Positions 9,469-17,032 of a stretch of 64,000 nucleotides of DNA are shown here, in pieces. Made by a program: the position numbers and the translations under genes. Source of the DNA: Kaistia adipata DSM 17808. Its GTDB lineage: Bacteria; Pseudomonadota; Alphaproteobacteria; Rhizobiales; Kaistiaceae. The stretch's first letter is position 1, and each line of letters starts with the position of its first letter. The notes beneath the pieces are model-generated. The model saw only the letters and a list, made by a program, of their open reading frames with translations. It had not been told where the DNA came from and made no database searches. The DNA lies in assembly GCF_000423225.1 (NCBI RefSeq), contig NZ_AUHO01000006.1:186001-250000 (forward strand). The letters run 5' to 3'.

Positions 9469-9837
9469 TTGAAACTTCAGATCACGAAGAACCTGGACGC
9501 GCTCCGGGCTGACGCCCTGCTGCGCCTCGACCAGACGGCGAACGCCCGCATCTATGACCTCGCTGCATCGCCGGTGGCGATTGTCCGGGCGCGCAAGGCG
9601 GCCGAGGCCGAGCACTGGGCGGCAGGCGGTGGCGCCGGCCCGTTGCTTCGCGCCGAGGCGGGAACGACCGGGATCGACGTCGCCAGCCTGGTCGACGCCG
9701 TGCTCGTCAAGGCCGCCAACGCCGCCGAGGCGATCGCCACGGTCGAGGCCCGGCGCCAGGCGGCGCAGGCCGCGATCCGCGCCGCCACGCATCCTGCGGC
9801 CATCGCCGCGGCCCTCGAGGAGTTCGCCCATGGCTGA
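9469..9837 (+). CDS. Small Ala-rich helical phage protein
   Basis: TTG 9469 (product begins LKLQITKNLDALR) is preferred over ATG 9355, which would overlap the previous gene by about 100 bases. The 122-residue product is almost wholly helical and Ala-rich (AEAIATVEARRQAAQAAIRAA). It overlaps the next start by eight bases. It may be a structural linker or fibre chaperone; this is inferred from shape and place. Confidence 0.55.
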   Translation: MKLQITKNLDALRADALLRLDQTANARIYDLAASPVAIVRARKAAEAEHWAAGGGAGPLLRAEAGTTGIDVASLVDAVLVKAANAAEAIATVEARRQAAQAAIRAATHPAAIAAALEEFAHG

Positions 9838-10438
9838 CAGCACCTATGCCGCCGGCACGATTTCGCTCGCGGCCGGCGGCCTGGCCGTTGCTGGCGCGCT
9901 GACGGCGTTCCTGAGCCAGGTGAAGCCCGGCGACACGCTGATCCAAGGCGCGACCTGGGCCGTCATCGCGACCGTCGAGAGCAACACAGGCCTGACGCTG
10001 GAAAAGCCGTGGCCGGGACCGATGCTCACCGGTGAGGCCGGCTATCAGATCCTGCGTACCGGCGTTGGATGGCATTCCGCGGTCGAGATCAACGCACGGC
10101 TGACCGCGATCATCGCCGCGATCGAGGCGGGCAGGGGCGTCCAGCCCGACGCCACCGGCACGCTCGCCGATCGCGCGCTGAATGACGCCGCGCCGAAGGG
10201 CTTCATCTTCTGGCGGACGGATGTCACGCCGTTCGAGCTCTACGTGAAGGCGAGCGCGGCTTCCGGCGACTGGGCCGGGCCGACCAGCCTGCAGGGGCCG
10301 GCCGGTGACGACGGCACGCCCGGCGCCACGGTCGCCGACGTCCTCGCCGGCCTCGGCCTTACCAGCATCACCATCAGCACCAGCAACCCCTCCGGCCCGG
10401 CGCCTGACAACGCGCTCTGGCTGAAAGTTCCCGCTTGA
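9830..10438 (+). CDS. Phage fibre protein with short collagen-like segment
   Basis: ATG 9830 has GAGG about 9 bases upstream. The 202-residue protein has a Gly/Ala-rich N-terminal beta region, then a central part with FWRTDVTPFELYVK, a short collagen-like run (QGPAGDDGTPGA, about 158-169) and a compact C-terminus ending LWLKVPA. Collagen-like Gly-X-Y runs are common in trimeric phage fibres. Confidence 0.65.
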   Translation: MADSTYAAGTISLAAGGLAVAGALTAFLSQVKPGDTLIQGATWAVIATVESNTGLTLEKPWPGPMLTGEAGYQILRTGVGWHSAVEINARLTAIIAAIEAGRGVQPDATGTLADRALNDAAPKGFIFWRTDVTPFELYVKASAASGDWAGPTSLQGPAGDDGTPGATVADVLAGLGLTSITISTSNPSGPAPDNALWLKVPA

Positions 10439-10452
10439 GCAAGGAGCCCATC

Positions 10453-10770
10453 ATGGAAGTCACGCGGATCAACGAAGACCTGATCGACATCGGCGGCAAG
10501 GTGCGCGTCGAGCGCGGCCCGGCCAGAAAGACCGGCAAGGCGACCGAAGCGCTGTTGGATGACGAGAAGACGGCGTCGCACTACCAGCTCGGCAAATTCG
10601 ATGCCGACGGCAAGGTGATCGAGGCCGGCAAGACCATGACCTATCTCGACTGGCTCGGTCCGAAGGGCTGGTACGTCTACGCCCTAGGGGAGGTTGGTCC
10701 GGTCGAGGACAGCTTCCACGACGACGAGGCGGCGGCCGTGGCGCGCGGCACCACGCTCGCGTCGGCTTGA
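10453..10770 (+). CDS. Small hypothetical phage protein
   Basis: ATG 10453 is chosen because AAGGAG lies 7 bases upstream; TTG 10435 is in frame but contains that ribosome site. The 105-residue product is acidic and soluble with no recognised domain. It sits between fibre-type genes. Confidence 0.6.
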   Translation: MEVTRINEDLIDIGGKVRVERGPARKTGKATEALLDDEKTASHYQLGKFDADGKVIEAGKTMTYLDWLGPKGWYVYALGEVGPVEDSFHDDEAAAVARGTTLASA

Positions 10771-10798
10771 TCTTCCAACCCCAGCGCGAGGCCTTCCC

Positions 10799-11179
10799 AT
10801 GCCCTATTTCAACGACCGCATTCTCGACAATGGCCTGCAGGTGCTCGACACCGAGGCCAATCAGATCAACATCTGCTCGGCCGAGCCGGCGACCTACACC
10901 GCCGCGACGGCGGCGAACTCGCTCGGCAGCAAGGCCTTCTCTGCCGGCGCCGCCTTCGGCTCGCCTTCCGCGCGCTCGCCGAGCGGCCGCAAGGTGACCT
11001 CGGCCGCGATCACCGATGGCTCGGTCAACTCGACCGGCACGGTCACGCACTGGGCCGTCGTAGACACGGTGAACAGCCGCTTGCTCGCAGCCGGCTCGGT
11101 CAACAACAGCCAGGTCGTCACCGCGCCGAACCCGTTCACCCTCGCGGCGTTCGATATCGGCCTTCCCGGCATCGCCTGA
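10799..11179 (+). CDS. Phage tail/fibre-associated protein
   Basis: ATG 10799 has GCGAGG upstream. The 126-residue product begins MPYFNDRILDNGLQVL and is rich in Ala, Ser and Thr, with regular short strands (VTSAAITDGSVNSTGTVTHW). This composition is typical of tail fibre parts in Rhizobiales prophages. Function is otherwise unknown. Confidence 0.6.
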   Translation: MPYFNDRILDNGLQVLDTEANQINICSAEPATYTAATAANSLGSKAFSAGAAFGSPSARSPSGRKVTSAAITDGSVNSTGTVTHWAVVDTVNSRLLAAGSVNNSQVVTAPNPFTLAAFDIGLPGIA

Positions 11180-11193
11180 CCGAAAGCTGATCC

Positions 11194-12630
11194 ATGTTCG
11201 GCTCGTCTCCCTTCGGTTCCGTACCGTTCGGCCGTCAGCGGCCGGGCGGTGCCTTCGTGCTGGTGGCCGACGCTCTGTCGGGCGCGGCGCCGGTCGTGGG
11301 CACGCCGGCCGTCGGCCAGCGGCACGGGCTGGTGGCGAGCGGAATCACCGGAGGCGCGCCGAGCGTCGGCAGCCCGGCTGTCGGCCAACGCCATGACCTG
11401 ATCGCCACCGGCATCGCCGGCGGCGCCCCCGTCATCGGCACGCCCTCTGTCGGCCAGCGTCACGCCCTGGTCGCAGATGGCATTGCCGGTACGACGCCGA
11501 CGGTCGGCAGCCCGACCATCGCGCAGGTCCACGCGTTGATCGCCGACCCGCCCGTCGCTGGCGCTCCGGATCTCGGCGCGCCTACGCTGGCGCAGACCCA
11601 CATCCTGATGGCCGATGCCCTCACGGCTGCCGGCCCTGACATCGGCGCGCCCGCGGTCGGGCTGCTGCACCATCTCGTCGCCGTCGGAATCGACGGGCAG
11701 GCTCCGAGCGCGGGCGTCGCCGACCTCGGCCAGATCCATCTCCTCGAGGCGGTCGGGATCACCGGCGCGGCGCTGACGATGGGGACGCCGATCGTCGGCG
11801 AGGCCGGCTATGGCTTGACGGCGGATGGCCTGACCGGCCTGCCGCCCGCGATCGGCACGCCCGCCCTCGGTCAGACCCATGCTCTGATTGCCGAGTCGGT
11901 CACGACTACGTCGGCCGAGATCGGCACGCCCGACTTCGGCCAGGTGCATGCCCTGCTGGTTGACGGCATTGTCGGTGGCCGGCCAGATCTCGGCGTGCCG
12001 GAGTTCGGATTCGTGTTCGAGTTCGAAGCCGATGACCTTGTCGGCGCGGCGCCCGACATCGGCATGCCTCTGGTCGGCCAGGTGCACGTTCTTACCGTCG
12101 TGCCGCTGGATGGCGGCGCCCCGCAGATCGGCGTCGTCGATTTAGGGCAGGTTCACATGCTTGAGGCGACCGCCCTCATTGGCGGCGCCCCTGATCTCGG
12201 CTCGCCTGCGATCAGCCAGGGGCACGACCTTGAGGCGATGGGGATCACCGGCGGGGCTCCCGATCTCGGCTCCCCAGACCTCGGCCAGGTTCATGCTCTC
12301 GTGGCGATAGGGATCGTGGGCGCAGCGCCGGTCGTCGGCCAGCCCATGCTGGGGCAGCTGTACCAGCTTATTGCGACCTCGCCGATCGCGGCGGCTCCGG
12401 TCCTCGGGCAGCCGGCCTTCGGGCAGGTGCATGTGCTCATGGCCGACGAGCTGGTCGGCGCGCCTCCGGTCATCGGCGAGCCAAAGCTCGGCGGGGTCGG
12501 CGGGCTGTATGTGCGGCGCTCCGGCGAGTGGGAGGCGTCCGATATCTTCGCCCATCACGGCGGTACCTGGAAGCCGGTCTCGCTCGGCTGGATCGGTCGC
12601 GACGGCGTCTGGAAAGAGTTCTACAACTAG
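11194..12630 (+). CDS. Repeat-built tail protein (18 copies of a 23-residue unit)
   Basis: A 478-residue protein made of a 20-residue N-terminus (MFGSSPFGSVPFGR), then 18 tandem units of 23-24 residues, then a C-terminal cap of about 45 residues with two tryptophan-rich motifs (GGTWKPV and GVWKEFYN). The consensus unit is roughly L-x-A-x-G-I-x-G-x-A-P-x-(V/L)-G-x-P-x-(V/L)-G-Q-x-H. Period and Gly/Pro spacing suggest a beta-solenoid or beta-spiral shaft, with the cap as possible ligand-binding end. It lies among fibre genes. No signal or membrane segment is present. The units differ at many sites, so the array is old or under diversifying selection. Confidence 0.8.
   Translation: MFGSSPFGSVPFGRQRPGGAFVLVADALSGAAPVVGTPAVGQRHGLVASGITGGAPSVGSPAVGQRHDLIATGIAGGAPVIGTPSVGQRHALVADGIAGTTPTVGSPTIAQVHALIADPPVAGAPDLGAPTLAQTHILMADALTAAGPDIGAPAVGLLHHLVAVGIDGQAPSAGVADLGQIHLLEAVGITGAALTMGTPIVGEAGYGLTADGLTGLPPAIGTPALGQTHALIAESVTTTSAEIGTPDFGQVHALLVDGIVGGRPDLGVPEFGFVFEFEADDLVGAAPDIGMPLVGQVHVLTVVPLDGGAPQIGVVDLGQVHMLEATALIGGAPDLGSPAISQGHDLEAMGITGGAPDLGSPDLGQVHALVAIGIVGAAPVVGQPMLGQLYQLIATSPIAAAPVLGQPAFGQVHVLMADELVGAPPVIGEPKLGGVGGLYVRRSGEWEASDIFAHHGGTWKPVSLGWIGRDGVWKEFYN
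11254..12498 (+). repeat. 69-bp tandem coding repeat array, 18 units
   Basis: The DNA period matches the 23-residue protein unit; two units carry one extra codon. Identity between units is moderate: the GGxCAG and CAC/CAT codons at unit ends recur best. Unit count and boundaries were assigned by eye from the protein. Confidence 0.75.
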
Positions 12631-12639
12631 GGATACATC

Positions 12640-13338
12640 ATGGCTTTTGTCGTGAAGGACCGGGTGCGGGTGAAGACCGCCACCACCGGAACGGGGACGA
12701 TTGCGCTCGGCGCAGCCGTGACCGACGTGATCCGGGGCTATTATCAAACCTTCGGCGCGGCCGGCGTGGCGAACGGTGATGTCGTCCCGTACCTGATCGA
12801 GGACGGCGCCAGCTGGGAGATCGGCATCGGCACCTATGTGGCGTCAGGCACTCAGCTGCAGCGCACGACAGTTCTTTCGAACAGTGCAGGCGCGACGTCG
12901 GCCATCAGCCTGTCCGGTGCCGCCGAGGTGGCGATCGCCCTGATCGAGGGTATGGTCGGGCTTTCGGCGGCCGTCTATCGCGCCATGACCTCGGGCAAGC
13001 TGATCACGACGGACGCGGTCGTCGCCGGCATGGAAGAGGTGCCGCTCTCGATCAGCGGCGGCAACGTCGCCTGGGATATGAGGGACGGCACGAACTTCCT
13101 CATTCCGCTGACCGCGAACGCCGTGCTGCTCGATCCATCGTTCTATGTGCCGAACAAGACCGGACGGTTCCGGATCGCTCAGAGCGGAGCGTTCACGCTC
13201 GGTGTCGGCTCGGGCTTTAAGACGCCGGGCGGCAAGGGGCTGGAAGTGACGTCGGGCGCCGGTGCCGAGGACTACGGCTTCTATGACTGCGTCGCCGCCA
13301 ACAAGGTGGTGATCACCCTGCTCAAGGACGTGAAGTAA
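12640..13338 (+). CDS. Phage tail fibre-type protein
   Basis: ATG 12640 has AGGGATA upstream. The 232-residue product begins MAFVVKDRVRVKT followed by a small beta domain (to about 105, with WEIGIGTYVASGTQLQRTTV) that is widespread at the N-terminus of tail fibre proteins, then a distal beta region ending in VVITLLKDVK. It is coupled to the next gene by a TAATG overlap. Confidence 0.7.
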   Translation: MAFVVKDRVRVKTATTGTGTIALGAAVTDVIRGYYQTFGAAGVANGDVVPYLIEDGASWEIGIGTYVASGTQLQRTTVLSNSAGATSAISLSGAAEVAIALIEGMVGLSAAVYRAMTSGKLITTDAVVAGMEEVPLSISGGNVAWDMRDGTNFLIPLTANAVLLDPSFYVPNKTGRFRIAQSGAFTLGVGSGFKTPGGKGLEVTSGAGAEDYGFYDCVAANKVVITLLKDVK

Positions 13339-14048
13339 TGCTGCCGGGCTTCTCAGGCCACATGCTGATGGCCAGCGGCCCTAGCGGGCCCAGTGATCCG
13401 TTCTTCGATAGCGTCAGTTGTCTCCTGCACTTTGACGGTCCGAACAATGGCACGGTGTTCACGGACAGCTCGAACAACGCTCTTCCGATCACCCTCGCGG
13501 GCAACGCGAAGATCGATACGTCGCAGTCGATGTTTGGTGGGGCGTCGGCCACCTTCGACGGAACGGGTGACTACGCATATTCGGATCACGCAACCGCGTT
13601 TGATCTGACCGGGGACTATACGGTTGAGTTCTTCCTTCGCCGCCGGGCCCTCATCTCGGGGAACTGGGGCTTCGTTTCCATGAACGCCTCGGGCAAGAAT
13701 GCTGCGCCGGATTTCGGAATACAGTCCGACAAAGTCCTCGTGTACCTGGCTGGGGCCCAGCGCCTGGCGACATCCTCGAGCCTGGCCTTGAACACCTGGT
13801 ACCATCTGGCTCTGACCCGAGCAGGGGCGGTCAATCGTCTATTCTTGAATGGCGCCCTGCAACAGTCCTATTCGCTGGCAACGTCGTGGACGGATGGCGG
13901 GCTCACATTGGGGGCGCTTTCCTCGGCCCGGACCACGAACGCCACCAACAAGCTGAATGGCTGGCTCGATGAGTTCCGCGTGACGCAAGGCGTCGCGCGG
14001 TACACGGCCAGCTTCACCGTTCCGACTGAGGCTTTTCCCGATCAATGA
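13338..14048 (+). CDS. LamG/concanavalin A-like phage fibre protein
   Basis: A 236-residue protein whose residues about 25-230 form a LamG-like jelly-roll: LLHFDGPNNGTVFTDSS, YTVEFFLRR, NTWYHLALTRAG, RLFLNGALQ and LNGWLDEFRVTQGVARY are all hallmark segments of the laminin-G-3 family. In phages such domains bind surface carbohydrate. The base composition is slightly more A/T-rich than upstream genes, as often seen in exchangeable receptor-binding modules. Confidence 0.85.
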   Translation: MLPGFSGHMLMASGPSGPSDPFFDSVSCLLHFDGPNNGTVFTDSSNNALPITLAGNAKIDTSQSMFGGASATFDGTGDYAYSDHATAFDLTGDYTVEFFLRRRALISGNWGFVSMNASGKNAAPDFGIQSDKVLVYLAGAQRLATSSSLALNTWYHLALTRAGAVNRLFLNGALQQSYSLATSWTDGGLTLGALSSARTTNATNKLNGWLDEFRVTQGVARYTASFTVPTEAFPDQ

Positions 14049-14076
14049 CCGACAGTTTCATTGATAGCCCTCCGAA

Positions 14077-14532
14077 GTGGGTGCGCTCTTGACTGATTTA
14101 TTCTCGCGAAATCTCATCCGCTGGGACCCGTCGCAGCGCATTAACGGCATCCGTTACGGGCGGGACATCGCCCGCTGGCCGGATGAAGATCTTGCCGCCA
14201 TTGGCCTCTACAGGGCGAAGCCGCCGGACGTGATCCCCGAGGGCATGCAGCCAGGCGCTGGCGTCGAATGGGACGGATCGAGTGTGCGATACGTGCTCGA
14301 GGAGATCCCGCCCGCGCCACGCCGCCGCGTTGAAAAGTGGCTGATCATCGAGCGGGTGAACGCGGCAGGGAAAGCCGCCGCCGCCGATGCGTTGCTCAAT
14401 CTGCCTGGCAACGAGTTCGCCAAGTTCCGTTGGCTGGCGCCGGTCGAGTCCGTCTTCTTCGACGACCCGGACACCGTCGCCATGGTGGAGGCGCTCGAGC
14501 TCGATCCCGATGTGATCATGGCTGTGGGATAG
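14077..14532 (+). CDS. Hypothetical protein at the end of the tail operon
   Basis: About 151 residues from GTG 14077, or slightly shorter if TTG 14089 is used; neither has a strong ribosome site. The N-terminal half contains basic and aromatic segments and the C-terminal half is helical and acidic (FFDDPDTVAMVEALELDPD). Place after the terminal fibre gene suggests a fibre assembly protein, but I recognise no family. A hairpin follows at once. Confidence 0.6.
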   Translation: MGALLTDLFSRNLIRWDPSQRINGIRYGRDIARWPDEDLAAIGLYRAKPPDVIPEGMQPGAGVEWDGSSVRYVLEEIPPAPRRRVEKWLIIERVNAAGKAAAADALLNLPGNEFAKFRWLAPVESVFFDDPDTVAMVEALELDPDVIMAVG

Positions 14533-14536
14533 AAAA

Positions 14537-14563
14537 CCCGCCGGGCGCGGCAGCGCCGGCGGG
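14537..14563. terminator. GC-rich hairpin between convergent genes
   Basis: Arms cccgccgggcgc and gcgccggcggg pair with one bulged base around a four-base loop. A run of A on its left (minus-strand T) and convergent genes suit a terminator for the gene at 14573-14671, and it may also end the tail operon. Confidence 0.6.
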
Positions 14564-14572
14564 CCAGTTCGG

Positions 14573-14671
14573 TTAGACGCAGTTGCTTATGGGGCTACAC
14601 GCCGGTGTCGCCGCGATCTGCTGCAGCAGCGAGCTCTTGTCGAGCGTCGGCTTGGCATAGGTCTTCTTCAT
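14573..14671 (-). CDS. RiPP-precursor-like 32-residue peptide
   Basis: The start is fixed by a strong GGGAGGA site 6 bases upstream of ATG 14671. The leader-like half shows Y5, P8 and L10 in the spacing of the YxxPxL motif that lasso-type leader peptides use to bind the RRE protein. The C-terminal half contains C25 and C31 around SPISN. It has no Asp or Glu after D11, so it cannot form the lasso isopeptide ring; a disulfide or thioether loop is possible. No cyclase, protease or RRE gene lies near, so any maturation would be in trans. Location inside a prophage, insulated by terminators on both sides, points to a cargo gene. I infer peptide function from the motif only. Confidence 0.7.
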   Translation of the reverse strand: MKKTYAKPTLDKSSLLQQIAATPACSPISNCV

Positions 14672-14767
14672 TCTCAGTCCTCCCGTTTTAGTTGCGCGCT
14701 TAGCCTGACACCCCCTGGTGCGGGTGTCCATGCCGTTGCGGCAACATTCCTTCAGAATGGACCAGGC

Positions 14768-14796
14768 AAAAAAAGCCCACCTCGAGGGAGGCGGGC
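14768..14796 (-). terminator. Intrinsic terminator upstream of the RiPP-like gene
   Basis: On the minus strand gcccgcctc pairs with gaggtgggc (one G-U pair) and is followed by seven T. It lies 97 bases before the start of the 32-residue peptide gene, so it either ends a leftward transcript from 14.8-15.1 kb or acts as an attenuator in that gene's leader. Confidence 0.75.
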
Positions 14797-15116
14797 AAGT
14801 CTCTTGGGCTCGGATCACGTGGCGCCTCTGCCCTGGCAGCGAGCGTTGCCACGCATCCCCAACGGTACGTCCGGACGCGTGTTCCCTGCGGCCTATTCAG
14901 CTAGCGGTGATTTCAAGAGGAACGCGCGGGCGCTGCCAGCTGGCCAGAGCGGGACTGCATTCGGCCCATATGGATAATGAAGCCCACCGAGTGGCCAATA
15001 TATGCCGTCGGCGGGCTTCACCGAGTGGCCCAGCGACGAACCACCCATGGCAACCACTCAAACGGATCGAGATGCCAGCGTGACGTCGCTGGGCTAGAGC
15101 GGGCCGGCCGAGGCCA
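14797..15116. other. Gene-free 320-bp stretch with paired repeats
   Basis: No convincing reading frame. It holds CACCGAGTGGCC twice in direct orientation (14985-14996 and 15019-15030) and an inverted pair GAAGCCCACCG / CGGCGGGCTTC (14979-14989 and 15009-15019) with a 19-base gap. With the minus-strand terminator at 14768-14796 this could be a leftward non-coding transcript or a protein-binding site. Confidence 0.4.
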
Positions 15117-15353
15117 CTAGCAAAGGGATACGGAGAACTGGGACCGCCGCCGCTGCGGTTCGTTCTGACTTGGCTCGGCGCCTTGGATAATCTGCAGCTC
15201 GATGGCGTCGCCTTGCACGAGATCCCGGCGTATCGCGGCGATCACTCCCTCGAAGGCCGCTTCCTTGCTGAGATAGGTCTGGCTCACTTCATGTGGCCCG
15301 TCGAACGCCCAACCTTTGCCATCCCTCATAAGGGCATAGCGCCGCGTCTCCAT
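15117..15353 (-). CDS. Small hypothetical prophage protein (DUF2188-like size)
   Basis: A 78-residue product from ATG 15353 (METRRYALMRDGKGWAF). The ribosome site is weak and a GTG nine codons earlier is an alternative. The short strand-turn-helix pattern with EAAFEGVIAAIRRDL recalls small DUF2188-type proteins, but this is a loose resemblance. It reads leftward between the RiPP-like gene and the lysis cassette. Confidence 0.5.
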   Translation of the reverse strand: METRRYALMRDGKGWAFDGPHEVSQTYLSKEAAFEGVIAAIRRDLVQGDAIELQIIQGAEPSQNEPQRRRSQFSVSLC

Positions 15354-15460
15354 AGGTTTTCCGATCTTGGCATCCACGGCGCACGATAGCGCCGGGCATT
15401 CATACAGAGATGGTGGGCACTGCCTGCCGGCGCAATCCGCAATCTTGCTGGAGACATCAC

Positions 15461-15673
15461 ATGCTCGTGTCCAACTGGCGCGCGGTGCTTTGCCGTGCGT
15501 GGTCGATCCGTCTGCTTCTGCTTGCCGGCGTGCTGTCCGGCGTCGAGGTCGCGCTTCCCCTGATCGGGGTCGAGGCCATTCCGCCCCGTGTGTTCGCGAC
15601 TCTGTCCGGCATCGTTGCCGCGGCCGCTTTCGTCGCTCGTCTCCTCGCACAGAAAGGGATCACAGATGCCTAA
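15461..15673 (+). CDS. Small two-TM membrane protein opening the lysis cassette
   Basis: ATG 15461 has GGAGA 6 bases upstream. The 70-residue protein begins NWRAVLCRAWSIR and has two membrane helices (about 16-36 and 44-62). It matches a family found directly before endolysin genes in alphaproteobacterial prophages (DUF7940-like), where a holin or pinholin role is plausible. It overlaps the endolysin start by eight bases. Confidence 0.7.
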   Translation: MLVSNWRAVLCRAWSIRLLLLAGVLSGVEVALPLIGVEAIPPRVFATLSGIVAAAAFVARLLAQKGITDA

Positions 15674-16238
15674 GCTCGCTCCGAGCAAGCGCGGCAAAGC
15701 AGCGATCGCGGCTGTTCTCGCCGTCGCCGTCGGCGGACTTGTCACGATGTCCGGCGAGCGCGTGCCGGACGACGTCGCGCTCGCCGCGCAGTTCCTCGTC
15801 AAGCCCTGGGAGGGGCGGGAGCTCCGCGCCTATCCGGATCCGGCCACCGGCGGCGCGCCCTGGACGATCTGCGATGGCGACACCAAGGGCGTGAAACCGG
15901 GAATGCAGGAAACCCCGGCCGGCTGCGACCGGCGGCTGGTTCGGCGTATGGGTGAGTTCCGCGGCCAGCTCGTCGCTTGCGTCCCCGGCTTTGCCGGCAA
16001 GCCGCTCTCCTGGCGCGCGATGATGAACTCGCTCGCCTACAACATCGGCACCGGCGCCGCCTGCCGGTCCACCGCCGCGAGGCTCGGCGCAGCGGGTCGC
16101 TTTGTCGATAGCTGCAACGCCGCGACCGCGTTCAACAAGGCCAGTGGCCGTGTCTTCATCGGCCTCGTGAATCGCCGCGAGATGGGCGACGCCCGTCGGA
16201 TCGGCGAGGGCGAGCTCTGCGTATCGGGGCTGAAATGA
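15666..16238 (+). CDS. SAR-type endolysin (GH24 lysozyme)
   Basis: The 190-residue enzyme cuts the peptidoglycan glycan strand. ATG 15666 follows AAAGGGAT. An N-terminal weakly hydrophobic helix rich in Ala/Gly (about 11-30) is a signal-anchor-release segment, so export by Sec and release on membrane depolarisation are expected. The catalytic triad is visible as E49 (PWEGREL), D58 (YPDP) and T67 (PWTICDG). Five further Cys residues could take part in the disulfide switching known for R21-like enzymes. It overlaps the spanin gene by four bases. Confidence 0.88.
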   Translation: MPKLAPSKRGKAAIAAVLAVAVGGLVTMSGERVPDDVALAAQFLVKPWEGRELRAYPDPATGGAPWTICDGDTKGVKPGMQETPAGCDRRLVRRMGEFRGQLVACVPGFAGKPLSWRAMMNSLAYNIGTGAACRSTAARLGAAGRFVDSCNAATAFNKASGRVFIGLVNRREMGDARRIGEGELCVSGLK

Positions 16239-16615
16239 TCCCCGCCGTCTTCGGCCTGAAGGGCATTGCCGTCGCCGCGGCGATCGGCTGCGCCGTCGGC
16301 GCCTATGCCGGATACCGCGTCACAGACGCCTTCGGAGAGGCCAAGGCGCTCCGCCTCGAGCGGGCGCAGCTGCGCGCTGACCTCGACGCCGCCAAGGAAA
16401 CCATTGACCGCAATGCCCGCCTGACGGCGGGCGTCCACGCAATCGCGATCGGCGTCAACCGAGCCATCGCTTCTCTGAGGGAGGCCGCCGGCGATGAAGC
16501 TCTCATCCGGGATGATCCTGTCTGTCGCTATAGCGATGACGAGTTTGGCCGGCTGCGCGAGCGGATCGACCGGGCGGCCGCCGCCGGCGGTCTTCGTTCC
16601 TCCTCTGGCCCCTGA
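16235..16615 (+). CDS. Rz-like inner-membrane spanin
   Basis: A 126-residue protein with one N-terminal membrane helix (about 8-28) and a periplasmic coiled-coil (AKALRLERAQLRADLDAAKETIDRN), the layout of i-spanins that fuse inner and outer membranes at the end of lysis. It starts within the endolysin stop (ATGA) and its last third contains the start of the o-spanin in another frame. Confidence 0.85.
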   Translation: MIPAVFGLKGIAVAAAIGCAVGAYAGYRVTDAFGEAKALRLERAQLRADLDAAKETIDRNARLTAGVHAIAIGVNRAIASLREAAGDEALIRDDPVCRYSDDEFGRLRERIDRAAAAGGLRSSSGP

Positions 16616-16772
16616 GATCCGCGAGCCCTGCGCGCCGCCGGCGCCGAGCCGCAATCCGCAGGTGATGGCCAACCGGGCGATCGACGCCTTCGGCGTCTGC
16701 AATGTCAAGCATGCCGGCGCGGTCGGGGCTTATGACCAAGTGATGATCGAGCTGTGGAAGGGGCGGCGATGA
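16494..16772 (+). CDS. Rz1-like outer-membrane lipoprotein spanin, nested in Rz
   Basis: A 92-residue lipoprotein in the +1 frame relative to Rz, overlapping it by 122 bases. The signal sequence ends in the lipobox LAGC, with C21 as lipidation site, followed by a Pro-rich segment (GRPPPAVFVPPLAPE) typical of Rz1. The pair forms the two-component spanin complex. Its stop overlaps the next start (ATGA). Confidence 0.85.
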   Translation: MKLSSGMILSVAIAMTSLAGCASGSTGRPPPAVFVPPLAPEIREPCAPPAPSRNPQVMANRAIDAFGVCNVKHAGAVGAYDQVMIELWKGRR

Positions 16773-17026
16773 AGCAGCCGGAATACGAGCCCGCCGCCGA
16801 GCGCTACGGCGACCTGCCCGAGGAGACGCGCCGCATGCTGGAGGCGTTGCAGCCGGACGAGGTCGAGTTCCTGCAGAAGCTCATCCGCGTGATGATCAGC
16901 TTCGGAACGGTCGGCAAGGTCGTCGGCATCGTCGGCGGGGCGATCATCGGCCTTTTGATCGGGCTGCCGCTGCTGATCGACGCGCTCATGCGGATCTGGA
17001 GCTGGTTCCCGCATAGGGGGCCGTGA
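16769..17026 (+). CDS. Holin-like membrane protein
   Basis: An 85-residue protein from ATG 16769. The first 45 residues are acidic and helical; one long hydrophobic segment (about 50-74, VGIVGGAIIGLLIGLPLLI) follows, then a short cationic tail. Its place at the end of the lysis cassette suggests a holin or lysis regulator. The family is not certain. Confidence 0.65.
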   Translation: MKQPEYEPAAERYGDLPEETRRMLEALQPDEVEFLQKLIRVMISFGTVGKVVGIVGGAIIGLLIGLPLLIDALMRIWSWFPHRGP

Positions 17027-17032
17027 CGCGGC

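Noticed and set aside
11254-12498. CRISPR array
   Set aside because: The 69-bp repeats are coding, in frame, diverged and have no spacers.
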